The translations under genes were made by a program, and so were the position numbers. Positions 43,909 through 53,575 of a DNA stretch of 64,000 nucleotides are shown here, in pieces; position 1 is the stretch's first letter, and each line of letters opens with the position of its first letter. This stretch comes from Pseudogracilibacillus auburnensis (lineage in GTDB: Bacteria > Bacillota > Bacilli > Bacillales > Amphibacillaceae), in contig NZ_QJJQ01000010.1 of assembly GCF_003201975.1 (NCBI RefSeq), forward strand, positions 62,001-126,000, given 5' to 3'. Below the pieces are notes generated by a model, which saw only the letters and a program-made list of their open reading frames with translations, ran no database searches and had not been told where the DNA came from.

Positions 43909-44745
43909 TTGCAAGAAACATGGGCATATTTAGATAGCGGATACCACGATGCAGCAACAAATATGGCAATCGATGAAGCATTACTTCAGTTTCATAGCGA
44001 GAAAAAAATAAAGCCTACTATTCGGTTTTATGGATGGGAAAGGCCTAGCCTAACTGTTGGACATTTTCAAAACGTACAAAAAACAATTAATTTCTCAGGC
44101 GTTGAGAAACATTCCTGTGATTTTGTTAGACGTTTAACTGGCGGTAGTGCTGTTTTACATGATGATGAATTAACCTATAGTATTATTGTTAATGAAGATC
44201 ATCCCAAAATTCCTCACTCCATTAATAAGGCATATTATGTATTATCACAAGGTTTGCTAGAAGGATATCGAAATCTAGGAATCGAAGCTGATTTTGCTAT
44301 TCCTGAACGTGAATTACTTCGTGAACGTTCTGCCGTTTGCTTTGAAAAACCGGCAATATACGAGATGATCGTTGACGGGAAAAAGATTTCTGGTAACGCA
44401 CAGACGAGAAAAAATGGTGTTTTACTGCAGCACGGGTCAATTCCGATGAGTTTTGATGCAAAAATGTTGTTTGACTTATTTAATTTTTCATCAGAAAAAA
44501 TTCGTGAACGACAAAGAGCTGCTTTTGAGAAAAAGGCAATTAGTATCAATAAAATCACAGAAAAAAAACATACATATCAAATGGTAAAAGAAGCATTTTT
44601 AACAGGATTTCAATCATGTTTACAGATCGAATTAGAACCCCTTGTCCTAACAGAAGAACAATGGAAATATATTACTCATTTAACCGAGACAAAGTATCGT
44701 ACGAAAGAATGGAATTTAAGGTTAAAAAAAGCAAGGAGTGTATAA
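43909..44745 (+). CDS. lipM: octanoyltransferase LipM
   Basis: LipM moves octanoyl groups from acyl carrier protein to the GcvH protein, starting lipoate synthesis. The 278-residue protein has the LplA-fold block [29 protein letters not shown], the nucleophile C144 in SAVCFEKP and K159 in [11 protein letters not shown]. Length and motif order match B. subtilis LipM. It starts with TTG after GAGGTGACC. It overlaps the upstream end of the lipA reading frame, so the two are cotranscribed. Confidence 0.92.
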   Translation: MQETWAYLDSGYHDAATNMAIDEALLQFHSEKKIKPTIRFYGWERPSLTVGHFQNVQKTINFSGVEKHSCDFVRRLTGGSAVLHDDELTYSIIVNEDHPKIPHSINKAYYVLSQGLLEGYRNLGIEADFAIPERELLRERSAVCFEKPAIYEMIVDGKKISGNAQTRKNGVLLQHGSIPMSFDAKMLFDLFNFSSEKIRERQRAAFEKKAISINKITEKKHTYQMVKEAFLTGFQSCLQIELEPLVLTEEQWKYITHLTETKYRTKEWNLRLKKARSV

Positions 44746-44749
44746 GGAA

Positions 44750-45721
44750 ATGACAAAGCAACAAGAATATTTACGCAAACCCGATTGGTTAAAAATTAAA
44801 ATCAATACATCTGATTCATATAAAGGCTTAAAAAAATTAATGCGTGATAAACGCTTAAACACAGTTTGCGAAGAAGCAAGATGTCCAAATTTACACGAAT
44901 GTTGGAGTGAAAGACAGACAGCTACTTTTATGATTTTAGGAGATACATGTACGAGAGGATGTCGTTTCTGTGCAGTTAAAACAGGGCTTCCAAATGAACT
45001 CGATTGGGGCGAGCCTGAACGTGTTGCAGACTCCGTTAAAATAATGGGTTTAAAACATGTCGTTATAACGGCTGTTGCCCGTGATGATTTAAAAGATGGA
45101 GGAGCCGCAGTTTTTGCGGAAACAGTTCGTCAAGTACGAAAGAAAAACCCGGGAACGACGATTGAAATTTTACCATCTGATATGAAAGGTGACTACGAAA
45201 GTTTACATACATTAATGTCATCAGAACCAGATATTTTTAACCATAATATTGAAACGGTTCGCCGCTTGACAAAGCGCGTTCGTGCGATTGCCAAATATGA
45301 TCGATCGTTGGAGTTATTGCAACGAGTAAAGAATATCGCACCGAATACACCAACCAAGTCGAGTATGATGGTCGGTCTTGGCGAGACAAAGGAAGAGATA
45401 TTAGAAGCGATGGATGATCTTCTCGCCCATGATGTTGACATTTTAACGATTGGTCAATATTTGCAACCAACGAAAAAGCATTTGAATGTGGAAAGATATT
45501 ATCATCCAGATGAATTCAAAGAATTGGAACAAATCGCTTTAGAAAAAGGGTTTACACATTGTAAGTCTGGTCCACTCGTTCGATCATCTTATCATGCTGA
45601 CGAACAAGTAACAGCAGCTGCAGCCCAGCGACGCATTCAATATATGAAAGGCTATGAAGAGACAGAAAAAAAACCTGTTGATTTTTCATTAGTCGATATG
45701 TTGAATTCAACCGAACAATAA
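44750..45721 (+). CDS. lipA: lipoyl synthase
   Basis: LipA inserts two sulfurs into octanoylated GcvH using two iron-sulfur clusters. The 323-residue protein has the auxiliary-cluster cysteines C40, C45 and C51 ([12 protein letters not shown]) and the radical-SAM triad C67, C71 and C74 (CTRGCRFC), plus the C-terminal RSSYHADE serine ligand region. ATG at 44750 is preferred; the GTG at 44738 abuts its would-be ribosome binding site. lipM-lipA pairing supplies a two-step lipoate pathway. A terminator follows. Confidence 0.95.
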   Translation: MTKQQEYLRKPDWLKIKINTSDSYKGLKKLMRDKRLNTVCEEARCPNLHECWSERQTATFMILGDTCTRGCRFCAVKTGLPNELDWGEPERVADSVKIMGLKHVVITAVARDDLKDGGAAVFAETVRQVRKKNPGTTIEILPSDMKGDYESLHTLMSSEPDIFNHNIETVRRLTKRVRAIAKYDRSLELLQRVKNIAPNTPTKSSMMVGLGETKEEILEAMDDLLAHDVDILTIGQYLQPTKKHLNVERYYHPDEFKELEQIALEKGFTHCKSGPLVRSSYHADEQVTAAAAQRRIQYMKGYEETEKKPVDFSLVDMLNSTEQ

Positions 45722-45726
45722 ATACA

Positions 45727-45769
45727 AAAAGCTCCGATGTGTTTCATGATGACATCGTGAGCTTTTTTC
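45727..45769 (+). terminator. terminator of lipM-lipA
   Basis: AAAAGCTCCGATGT and ACATCGTGAGCTTTT pair with one mismatch around an 11-nt loop and run into TTTTTT. Confidence 0.8.
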
Positions 45770-45848
45770 AACAAATGACTTGCAAGGTCGAAAGCACCAT
45801 ATGTTGGTTTCTCCTAGCAAGGGAACAAGTGAAATAACGTTGTTGCCT

Positions 45849-47138
45849 TTATCCGTTTGGATTCGTAATAACCCCCATAAATAAGATCGTATCTGTTTCA
45901 TTATCTGTGATCGTCATAAAAAACGGTCGATTCACTTCCATATAAAACGTATCCCCTACAACTGCTGACTCTGTTCTCATTTCAATAGAGGTAACTGCTG
46001 CCGCCTCTGTCCCCTTTTCATCTACATTAATATACGTCTTCTGTTTTATTTCATGAATCCATAGTGGAGCATCTTCTTTAATCATTTTTGAAAAGTCTGC
46101 ATCTTGTTTTTTGAAAGCTAATTCCATTCCTAATAGCTGAAAAGCTTCATTCAAATTGGTTTCGTATTCCAGTTCAAATGTTGGGAGTTTAATTATTCCA
46201 TTCATTTCTTGAAACTCTGCCTGCCATTCTTGCCAATTTTCATCGGAAATAGCAGCAATAAACGTATCAATTGTAGAATTTTCACTTGGTAGAAAAATCG
46301 TCATGTTCATTTCATCATCTTGATATGGTAGCTTCACAGCTTGAAATTCATCATTTTCCATATAAGCTAGTTCTTCTTCCAACATCATCATTGGAATATT
46401 ATTTTCCGTTCCTCCAGAATAAAACGGCTCTTCCTCTGTTCTCGCCTCAGAAAATGGATATTTCCACTTCCCTTCAAAATATAAGGCGTTTATTAATATT
46501 GCTACCATATCCTCATTTAAAGGCCCTTCAACAATGTCTGTAATTTTATCATTTGTTGATTCACTTACCCAGTCGTTTATTTTATCGACAGATCTATCAT
46601 CTGTAATATCAATTTCGGTAGTTTCTGCATCATAAAAGGTCGTTGTTGCATCACTGAATTCGTCTGTAAAATGAAACTGTTTATTTAACCAAATGGAATT
46701 TGCAATGGAAAGTTGGGTAGCCTGTGTATCTTTTTGCAACTTATCCACAAGCACAGCATTTGCCTGATTCAATTGATCTACTGATATGTCTTTTATTTGT
46801 AATGCTTCCGCTATTTCATCTTTTGTCTCGCCCTCTGAACCATTATAAGCCATTGATAATGCCATAAATGCACTTGATGGTGAAATAAAGATATTATTGT
46901 TCTTATCTCGTTCTACTTTATCCAATAAAGCGAAGCCTAATTTATTATTTGGTTGAGTAGTATATTCATTGTTAATGACTTCCCCTTTATCCGATTTGTC
47001 CACATCCTTATTATCGCCATCCAGGTTATCCACATTTTGGTTGTCATTATTTATGTTATCCACATTCTCAGCTTGACTGCATGAAGTTACTAAAACGAAA
47101 ATACAGCATAACATGTACAAAAAAGCTCGTTTGAACAA
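45849..47138 (-). CDS. secreted serpin-family lipoprotein
   Basis: The 429-residue protein has a signal peptide with lipobox VTSC (C20), a low-complexity Asn/Asp linker (NVDN-type repeats, about 24-50) and a complete serpin fold: NNIFISPSSAFMALSMAYNGS, the NALYFEGKW block, and the C-terminal RPFFMTI and ILFMGVITNP strands. The hinge EKGTEAAAVTS (374-384) has the small residues needed for loop insertion, so it should be inhibitory. By alignment with antitrypsin the P1 residue is Glu390, with Arg388 as alternative. It likely protects the cell surface from proteases. The start is TTG after GGAGG. The linker DNA holds two exact DnaA boxes and one near-match. Confidence 0.9.
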   Translation of the reverse strand: MFKRAFLYMLCCIFVLVTSCSQAENVDNINNDNQNVDNLDGDNKDVDKSDKGEVINNEYTTQPNNKLGFALLDKVERDKNNNIFISPSSAFMALSMAYNGSEGETKDEIAEALQIKDISVDQLNQANAVLVDKLQKDTQATQLSIANSIWLNKQFHFTDEFSDATTTFYDAETTEIDITDDRSVDKINDWVSESTNDKITDIVEGPLNEDMVAILINALYFEGKWKYPFSEARTEEEPFYSGGTENNIPMMMLEEELAYMENDEFQAVKLPYQDDEMNMTIFLPSENSTIDTFIAAISDENWQEWQAEFQEMNGIIKLPTFELEYETNLNEAFQLLGMELAFKKQDADFSKMIKEDAPLWIHEIKQKTYINVDEKGTEAAAVTSIEMRTESAVVGDTFYMEVNRPFFMTITDNETDTILFMGVITNPNG

Positions 47139-47163
47139 GAAAACACCTCCATTACATTTTTAA

Positions 47164-47331
47164 ACAACTAGGCACTCGTTACACACCGATTGGCAAGCTG
47201 GCAGGCGACGGCAAAGTGATGTTGCCCTTATGCAAGTAAGTGATTAACTTATTTATATAAACTATATTGTGAATGCCTTAACTGCACTTATGCAATAAGA
47301 AAGTTTTATACTTTCTTATCTGCTAAAAAAG
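47164..47331. repeat. copy of the dispersed repeat family
   Basis: ACACACCGATTGGCAAGC, GATGTTGCCCTTATGC, GTAAGTGATTAACTTATTTA, ACTGCACTTATGC and CTTTCTTATCTGCTAAAAAAG follow the same order as 43714-43893. It lies upstream of both the serpin gene and the MMPL gene. Confidence 0.7.
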
Positions 47332-47592
47332 AATTGTTAAGATTATTATGAAATGATAAGCATGTCTAGTTACATTTTAACATTTCCCTCGGTTAGTATT
47401 AACATTTATTTACTATTTGTTATGTTATTCTATATAATATTAATAAATATAAATTGAAGTCATATAGTTAAATTATACTTAGATGAAAAACAGTCCTAAA
47501 ACGAGGCGCAAACTAAAGAGTAAGATATCATACCATAAGTCAGACAATTCCATTATCATTATTAGCCAATCAAAATGAAGGGGATTATAAGG

Positions 47593-49713
47593 ATGCATAC
47601 GTTTCTAAGATCTGTAACAGACCTTGTGACTACAAAAAAAGGGGCTTGGATCACGCTCGCTATATGGATAGTAGTTGCTGCTATATTATCGATTACTGCT
47701 CCCAGTTCAAAAGATTATTCTGTAAACAATGTTACCACATTATACCCTGAAACTAGTCCATCTGAAATAGCGCAGCAAAAGATTGATCAACATTTTAAAG
47801 AAGATGAAGGTATGCCGGCGATTCTCGTATTTAAAACAAAAGAAAGTCATTTGAATCTAGATGAACTTCTTGAAGTGACGGAAGAAATTTTTAATACAGA
47901 GATTCCATACGTAAAAAGTGTCATCCCGCTACACCTCATGCCTCCTGAAGCAACAGCATCATTTATTTCAGAGGATAATCAAGCTGCCTTTTTACCGATT
48001 TTATTTGAAGAGGATATGACATCAAAAGAAATAAATGTTGGATTGGATGAAATATATCCAATCGTTCATGCTAATCCAACTTTACAAATGTTTGTTACCG
48101 GTCCTGCAGGAATTGCAGTTGATGCAACAGAATTATTTTCACGGGCAGATTTAGTATTACTTTTTTCCACTATTGGAATTATTCTTGTGTTGCTTATCTT
48201 TACATATCGTTCACCATTACTTGCGCTCATTCCGCTATTTGCAGCCATTTTTGTCTACGCGGTTGCAGATAGATTACTCGGACTGCTTGGACTTAGCGGT
48301 ATTGAGCTAGCTAGCCAATCTTTATCCATTATGATGATATTACTATTTGCAGTCGTCATCGATTATTCCTTATTTATTTTTTCCCGTTTTCGTGAGGAAT
48401 TAAGAAAATATGAGGATAAATATGAGGCAATGCGTCTTTCTATGAGAGAGTTAGGGATACCTATCTTTTATTCAGGTTCGACTATTTTACTCGCTATGCT
48501 CGTTTTATTTGCAGCCAATTTCGGTGATTATAAAAACTTTGCGCCTATTTTTAGTATTGCAGTCCTTGTTGTCATGCTCTCGTCTATCACATTAATTCCA
48601 ACTTTATTTACACTATTTGGTAGACGCTCCTTTTGGCCAAAGATTCCTCGTGTCGGGGATGAAGTAATACGTACTTCTTCTTTATGGAGTAAAGTTGGGC
48701 GTACTGTTTCAACGAGACCGATTTTATCTGTTGTACTCATTTTAGGATTCCTACTTATTACATCAAGCAATATCTTTACTATTACGTATGAATATAATAC
48801 GATGAAATCATTTCCGGATGATATGCCGTCACGTATTGGCTATGATATTTTAGAAGATAAGTTTAGTAAAGGAACTCTTGCACCAACGACCGTTATTTTA
48901 GAATCTAACGAACAAGTTACGGAAGAGAAACAACAAGAAATTGCTTCTCTCTTAAATGATCAGGAGATCGTTCACTCTGTCCGGGTTTCAAACCGTACGG
49001 AAGATGATCAGATTATTCAATTTGACCTCACTTTCAAAGAAGATCCTTATGATGTTCAAACAATTGATGCTTTAGAAAATATGATGAAAGAAGGAAATGA
49101 ATTTCTTGCCAAGGCAGAAGTAAAAGGTGAATTTTATTTCGCTGGGGAAACGGCTGCATCTGTTGATAATCGGAATGTAAATAATCGTGACTTGATCGTC
49201 ATTGTCATTGCCGAAACAATTTTGATTTTTACGATGCTCATCTTTTTAACGAGATCTGTTTCAATCTCCACATTAATGATGGGAACCATCTTATTGTCGT
49301 TTTTAGCAGCATTAGGTCTAGGAACATTTTTAAGCGGATATATTTTCGATGTTCATTCGATTAGCAATCGAGTTCCTGTATATGCGTTCGTTTTTCTCGT
49401 AGCACTCGGAATTGATTATAATATCTTTTTAGTATCTCGCTTTTTAGAGGAAAAGAAACACCACCCTGTCAAAGATGCTGTTGCTAGAGCAGTCGCACAT
49501 ACAGGAGGAGTGATCTCCTCTGCTGGAATTATACTTGCAGCAACCTTTGCTGTATTAATTACTCAGCCTGTTGAAGTCTTATATATTTTCGGTTTTATTG
49601 TTGCAATTGGTATTTTAATGGATACTTTTTTAATTCGAGGTATTTTATTGCCAGGTCTACTCGTTTTATTAGAAAAAAATGAACATATTCGTTTAATTAA
49701 ACGGAATAAATGA
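47593..49713 (+). CDS. MMPL/RND-family transporter
   Basis: The 706-residue protein has two homologous halves, each with one helix, a large extracytoplasmic loop and five further helices. The GxxxDY-type proton-relay segments are VVIDYSLFIFSRFREE in the first half and LGIDYNIFLVSRFLEE in the second. This is the MmpL/YdfJ architecture for lipid or drug export. ATG at 47593 is used because AAGGGG lies 9 nt before it; an earlier ATG at 47575 has no ribosome binding site. Monocistronic. Confidence 0.85.
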   Translation: MHTFLRSVTDLVTTKKGAWITLAIWIVVAAILSITAPSSKDYSVNNVTTLYPETSPSEIAQQKIDQHFKEDEGMPAILVFKTKESHLNLDELLEVTEEIFNTEIPYVKSVIPLHLMPPEATASFISEDNQAAFLPILFEEDMTSKEINVGLDEIYPIVHANPTLQMFVTGPAGIAVDATELFSRADLVLLFSTIGIILVLLIFTYRSPLLALIPLFAAIFVYAVADRLLGLLGLSGIELASQSLSIMMILLFAVVIDYSLFIFSRFREELRKYEDKYEAMRLSMRELGIPIFYSGSTILLAMLVLFAANFGDYKNFAPIFSIAVLVVMLSSITLIPTLFTLFGRRSFWPKIPRVGDEVIRTSSLWSKVGRTVSTRPILSVVLILGFLLITSSNIFTITYEYNTMKSFPDDMPSRIGYDILEDKFSKGTLAPTTVILESNEQVTEEKQQEIASLLNDQEIVHSVRVSNRTEDDQIIQFDLTFKEDPYDVQTIDALENMMKEGNEFLAKAEVKGEFYFAGETAASVDNRNVNNRDLIVIVIAETILIFTMLIFLTRSVSISTLMMGTILLSFLAALGLGTFLSGYIFDVHSISNRVPVYAFVFLVALGIDYNIFLVSRFLEEKKHHPVKDAVARAVAHTGGVISSAGIILAATFAVLITQPVEVLYIFGFIVAIGILMDTFLIRGILLPGLLVLLEKNEHIRLIKRNK

Positions 49714-49715
49714 AC

Positions 49716-49747
49716 AGGAGGGAAAGCTTGATAATACTTTCCCTCCT
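49716..49747. terminator. bidirectional terminator between MMPL and PepSY genes
   Basis: AGGAGGGAAAG and CTTTCCCTCCT form a perfect 11-bp stem with a 10-nt loop. It lies between convergent stops at 49713 and 49752. Confidence 0.75.
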
Positions 49748-49751
49748 TGCA

Positions 49752-50411
49752 TTAATCATCTATTTCAATAACGATAATTTCCCCTGTTATTGCATCTATT
49801 TCAAATTCTGCTTCCTCTTCACCAGCTTCAATTTCTATTTCATAAATGAGACGCCCATCATCTTCATCTAATTCAACATTTGTAACAGTACCTGGGAATT
49901 CTTGCTGTGCAATATCAATTGCTTTAGCAACATCAATGACCGCGTTATTACTTTGATTTTCACTTGCTTTCTTTTCATTCTTGTTTATTTTCGTTTCCAA
50001 TGCTACTTCATTTCCAGTTGCATCTCGCTTATCTAAAGCATGTTCCTGGGCTTTTTCTTGCTCCTTCACTTCATCATCCAAATCAATTTCTTGTTTAGCA
50101 TCGATATTAGCATCATCATCTACTACATTTCTTTTTTCTTTTAGTTTGATAATTTCACCAGAGTTCCCATCCAATTTTAAATCATATTCCATATTGTCAT
50201 TGATAATTTCTACTTCATATATAGATTGGTTTTGTTTCTTTTCAAGCTCTATTTCTGTTATTGTCCCTGGGTATTGTGATGATACGAGATTTCTTATGTC
50301 ATCAAAAGTTAATTTAGGATCCGATTGTGAAGCATCCGAATGATAAATACCAAATCCAAGTGCTGCTGCAAGAGCAATCACCCCTGAAGTAATCAATGTT
50401 TTTTTAATCAT
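49752..50411 (-). CDS. PepSY-domain protein with two PepSY repeats
   Basis: The 219-residue protein has an N-terminal export/anchor helix (about 5-23) and two PepSY modules: about 32-95 (KLTFDDIRNLVSSQYPGTITEIELE...) and about 155-219 (IDVAKAIDIAQQEFPGTVTNVELD...). They are joined by a charged Asp/Glu/Lys-rich linker. PepSY domains bind or inhibit proteases and occur as extracytoplasmic partners of sensor kinases. It lies 101 bp downstream of a histidine kinase gene. B. subtilis ykoGH-ykoI has the same layout. Confidence 0.85.
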   Translation of the reverse strand: MIKKTLITSGVIALAAALGFGIYHSDASQSDPKLTFDDIRNLVSSQYPGTITEIELEKKQNQSIYEVEIINDNMEYDLKLDGNSGEIIKLKEKRNVVDDDANIDAKQEIDLDDEVKEQEKAQEHALDKRDATGNEVALETKINKNEKKASENQSNNAVIDVAKAIDIAQQEFPGTVTNVELDEDDGRLIYEIEIEAGEEEAEFEIDAITGEIIVIEIDD

Positions 50412-50512
50412 CTAGATTTCCTCCTTATTCATGGTACTTCTATCTTACCGTTATGAAATGATAAGACGTGGTGAATAAGATTAGAATTTGCTGAGAAAGG
50501 AATGAACCATTA

Positions 50513-51856
50513 TTATAAAACGATTGGCAATGTTAACGTAAAGGTTGCACCTTTCCCTATTTCACTATGAACAGAAAGTTTTCCACCATGTAACTCAGCA
50601 ATTGCTTGTGCAATGGAAAGACCAAGTCCGGTACCACCAGTTGTCCTTGTTCTTGCTTTGTCCACACGATAAAACCGATCAAATATATGTTTCTGGTCAG
50701 CGCGAGAAATGCCTTGCCCTTTATCGCTCACTCGTAAAACAACAGAATCATTTTGTCTCCGTAATTTTACATCAATTTCCGCCTCACTATACTTGATCGC
50801 ATTATCTAACAAAATATAAAGGATTTGTTCCAGTTGATCATTATTACCATCTACAATAACCTCTCCTCCTTCAGAATGAAAATAAATCTCTCTCTCATAT
50901 GCTGTCGTAAATGTTTTAATGACTTTTTCGATTACTTTGTCAAGTTCGATACGCTCAAATGGTGCATGGCCTTTATTTTTTGCAAGTAAGAGCATTTGTC
51001 CAACAAGCTGTTGCATTCGATCTGCTTCCGATTCAATGGCCTCAACTGATTCATCAAACACTTCTGGATGACTTTTACCACGACGTTTTAATAATTGTGC
51101 ATAACTTTTAATAATTGAAATTGGTGTCTTTAATTCATGAGAAGCATCAGAGACAAAAATTTGTTGTCTCTCAAAATTTTCTTTTAAATGTTGTATCATT
51201 GAATTAAATGTTTCTTCCATTTCGTACAATTCATCATGTGATCTGTTTTCAAGCGCAATTGTTTTCCATTTTTCCTGTTTCGTGTTTTCTTTCATCGTTT
51301 CAATTAATTCTGTTATTGGACGGAGAATAAACTTACTTAATACATTTCCAGCAATGATCGAAGGGATGAGCATAATAATAGATGCAGCTACAAGTACATA
51401 CAATAGTGTGCGCATCGTTTCTTGCAGTGCGTTTAAATAATTAGCAACTTGTATCGTAGCAACTTCACCATTTTCCCAAATGATTGGTTTTGCCACAACT
51501 GCAACATGATTGCCATTCGCTTTTATAACTTTCTGTTTTTCTGATTCACTGTACACCACATCTAAATTACGATATTCTTTGCGCTTTGTAATGGTTGGAA
51601 TTAGTTCATTGTTGTCTTTGTCAACAACACGAATAATTCCGTTTGACGGGACAAACGCATGTAAAAGCTGATTGGAAGGAATTCCTTCATTCGCCCGTAA
51701 CGCTTCTACAATTGCATTCGTTTGATTTGATAATTGTTCTAATTCATTTTTTGCTGAAATGTTATGAAATAAAAAATAAATTGATGTGTTCACTAAAACG
51801 ATTAGAATAAGCATAAATAAACTTGTGAACAGTTTAATTTTCGTTCTTAATTTCAT
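50513..51856 (-). CDS. sensor histidine kinase
   Basis: The 447-residue kinase has a membrane helix at 11-31, an extracytoplasmic sensor region (about 32-148), a second helix (about 150-172), a HAMP segment, the phosphoacceptor H240 in SDASHELKTP, and a GHKL ATPase with N box, DKGQGIS and GTGLGLSIA boxes. It overlaps the response-regulator gene by 4 bp. It probably senses an envelope signal with the PepSY protein as accessory. Closest in layout to YkoH. Confidence 0.9.
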   Translation of the reverse strand: MKLRTKIKLFTSLFMLILIVLVNTSIYFLFHNISAKNELEQLSNQTNAIVEALRANEGIPSNQLLHAFVPSNGIIRVVDKDNNELIPTITKRKEYRNLDVVYSESEKQKVIKANGNHVAVVAKPIIWENGEVATIQVANYLNALQETMRTLLYVLVAASIIMLIPSIIAGNVLSKFILRPITELIETMKENTKQEKWKTIALENRSHDELYEMEETFNSMIQHLKENFERQQIFVSDASHELKTPISIIKSYAQLLKRRGKSHPEVFDESVEAIESEADRMQQLVGQMLLLAKNKGHAPFERIELDKVIEKVIKTFTTAYEREIYFHSEGGEVIVDGNNDQLEQILYILLDNAIKYSEAEIDVKLRRQNDSVVLRVSDKGQGISRADQKHIFDRFYRVDKARTRTTGGTGLGLSIAQAIAELHGGKLSVHSEIGKGATFTLTLPIVL

Positions 51857-52539
51857 TTAGATACATCCTTTATCGTGTATCCCACCCCACGAACTGTTTG
51901 AATATATGGAATATCAAATTCTTTATCTACTTTTTGCCGTACATATCGAATATAGACATCAACTACATTTGTATCGCCGTAATAATCATAACCCCATACT
52001 TGTTCCATAATTTGTTCTCGACTTAAAACAATATTTTTATTTTTCATTAAATAAACGAGTAAATCATATTCCCTTGGTGTCAGTTCAATTTCTGTTTCAG
52101 AACGAATCACTTGTCTCGTATGTAAATCGACTGACAACTCCCCTACTGTTAATTGCTCAGACTTTCTCGTAACTTCTATAGGTCTACGCAAATGCGCTCT
52201 TATACGAGCAAGTAATTCCTCGATTTGAAACGGTTTTGTCACATAATCATTGGCCCCGAGATCCAGTCCACTTACTTTATCATGTACTTGATCCCGTGCA
52301 GTTAATAAAATAACAGGAGTATGATCATCCGTTCGTCTTAATCGTCTTAGAACTTCCATACCACTTAGCTCAGGAATCATAATATCAAGTAATACTAAAT
52401 CCCACGTTTCCTCTTGCATAAAACGTAAGGCATCTTTTCCATTATCCGCAATTTTTGTTTCATAACCTTCATATTGTAATTCAAGCTCAATGACTCTACT
52501 TAATTTTTGTTCGTCTTCTACGATTAAAATTTTTTTCAT
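51853..52539 (-). CDS. OmpR-family response regulator
   Basis: The 228-residue regulator has a receiver domain with phosphoacceptor D52 in LVLLDIMIPE and K in TKPF, and a C-terminal winged helix (about 130-225, ELTPREYDLLVYLMKN, VVDVYIRYVRQKVD). ATG at 52539 follows GTAGGTGAG; codons upstream to 52581 look non-coding. It is the first gene of the three-gene unit RR-HK-PepSY, and phosphorylated regulator likely activates its own operon. Confidence 0.92.
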   Translation of the reverse strand: MKKILIVEDEQKLSRVIELELQYEGYETKIADNGKDALRFMQEETWDLVLLDIMIPELSGMEVLRRLRRTDDHTPVILLTARDQVHDKVSGLDLGANDYVTKPFQIEELLARIRAHLRRPIEVTRKSEQLTVGELSVDLHTRQVIRSETEIELTPREYDLLVYLMKNKNIVLSREQIMEQVWGYDYYGDTNVVDVYIRYVRQKVDKEFDIPYIQTVRGVGYTIKDVSK

Positions 52540-52816
52540 CGTCTCACCTACTTTGTAGAATGATGAATAGCTAGTTATCATTGTACCAATAGTAAATTGT
52601 TATTAACCATATAAATGATAATTGGACTATAAATATTTGTGTATTTATGATTATCTATAGTTCAATTATAACGAGAATGGATGAATTTGTGTATTTATTT
52701 TTGACTATATAACTTATCGAAAATATAAGTATTAAATGATATTCACAGAGTCTTGATCAATACATTACCTATGAAGGATTCTTTGACCGATAGAATACTG
52801 AGGGCAAATTAATCTT

Positions 52817-52846
52817 TTGACATTCATTTAACTTTTGGACTATACT
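52817..52846 (+). promoter_or_regulatory. promoter of queT
   Basis: TTGACA (52817-52822), an 18-bp spacer and TATACT (52841-52846) place the start of transcription just before the riboswitch at 52866. Confidence 0.75.
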
Positions 52847-52865
52847 TATAAATTGTGAGAATTCA

Positions 52866-52904
52866 CCGTTGTTCGAAACCATCCAACGCAAAAAAACTAA
52901 GGAG
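52866..52904 (+). ncRNA. preQ1-I riboswitch
   Basis: CGTTG and CAACG form P1 around a TTCGAAACCATC loop, and the A-rich tail AAAAAAACTAAGG follows, as in the class I preQ1 aptamer pseudoknot. The tail runs straight into AAGGAG, the ribosome binding site of queT, so ligand binding would hide it and block translation. The downstream gene is a queuosine-precursor transporter, which fits. Confidence 0.85.
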
Positions 52905-52914
52905 AGAATTGAAT

Positions 52915-53403
52915 ATGAATATTAGAACAGTTGTTGTAAATGCACTAGTTGCTGCACTTTATTTTGTCGTGACAGCAGTCGTTGCACCATTTGGCTTTTT
53001 GCATGTGCAATTCCGCCTGTCCGAACTTTTCAACCATTTAATTGTTTTTAATAAAAAATACTTTTACGGTATTATACTTGGTGTGCTCATTTCAAATATC
53101 ATTTTGTCACCAACGAAAGCTGATGTTTTCTTTGGAGTATTGCACACTGCTATATCATTAGGGATCACATTAATCTTTGCAAAATTTGTGAAAGACAAAA
53201 TCGCGTTAATGTTGATCAATACAACCGTCTTTTCCGTAAATATGTTTATTATCGCTTATATGTTAAAAGTATTTGTTGGTTTGCCTGATGCATTTTCCCT
53301 TCTGTGGTTAACGCTCGGAATAAGCGAATTTGTGACAATGGCACTAGCGATTTTGATTATTTATTTACTAAATAAGCGCTTAAAAATAGAAAAATTAATC
53401 TAA
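52915..53403 (+). CDS. queT: QueT-family queuosine precursor transporter
   Basis: The 162-residue membrane protein has about five helices and matches QueT S-components of energy-coupling-factor importers (RTVVVNALVAALYFVVTAVV, FGFLHVQFRLSELFNHL, FFGVLHTAISL). It would supply preQ0/preQ1 for tRNA queuosine synthesis. ATG at 52915 follows AAGGAG of the riboswitch tail; earlier codons lie inside the aptamer. The ECF ATPases are not in the window. Confidence 0.88.
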   Translation: MNIRTVVVNALVAALYFVVTAVVAPFGFLHVQFRLSELFNHLIVFNKKYFYGIILGVLISNIILSPTKADVFFGVLHTAISLGITLIFAKFVKDKIALMLINTTVFSVNMFIIAYMLKVFVGLPDAFSLLWLTLGISEFVTMALAILIIYLLNKRLKIEKLI

Positions 53404-53418
53404 TCATTTTATAAAAAG

Positions 53419-53453
53419 AAAGGGCTAGTCGTTTATGACTTGCTCTTTTTTAT
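53419..53453 (+). terminator. terminator of queT
   Basis: AAAGGGCTAGTC and GACTTGCTCTTT pair with one wobble and one mismatch, then TTTTTA follows. Confidence 0.65.
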
Positions 53454-53540
53454 TTTAAATTGGATCAACTATTAAGTGAATCACTTTTTTTACTAAGAAT
53501 AGACAATAACGCAGATAGATGATACGATATTTTTACAGTT

Positions 53541-53556
53541 AGTTAGTCAACCAACT
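53541..53556 (+). promoter_or_regulatory. candidate operator of the TetR-DUF5367 pair
   Basis: AGTTAGT-CA-ACCAACT is an imperfect 16-bp palindrome (6 of 7 arm positions match) 19 bp before the TetR start. Position and size suit TetR autoregulation. Confidence 0.45.
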
Positions 53557-53575
53557 CATAAAAGGAGTGAAACAA

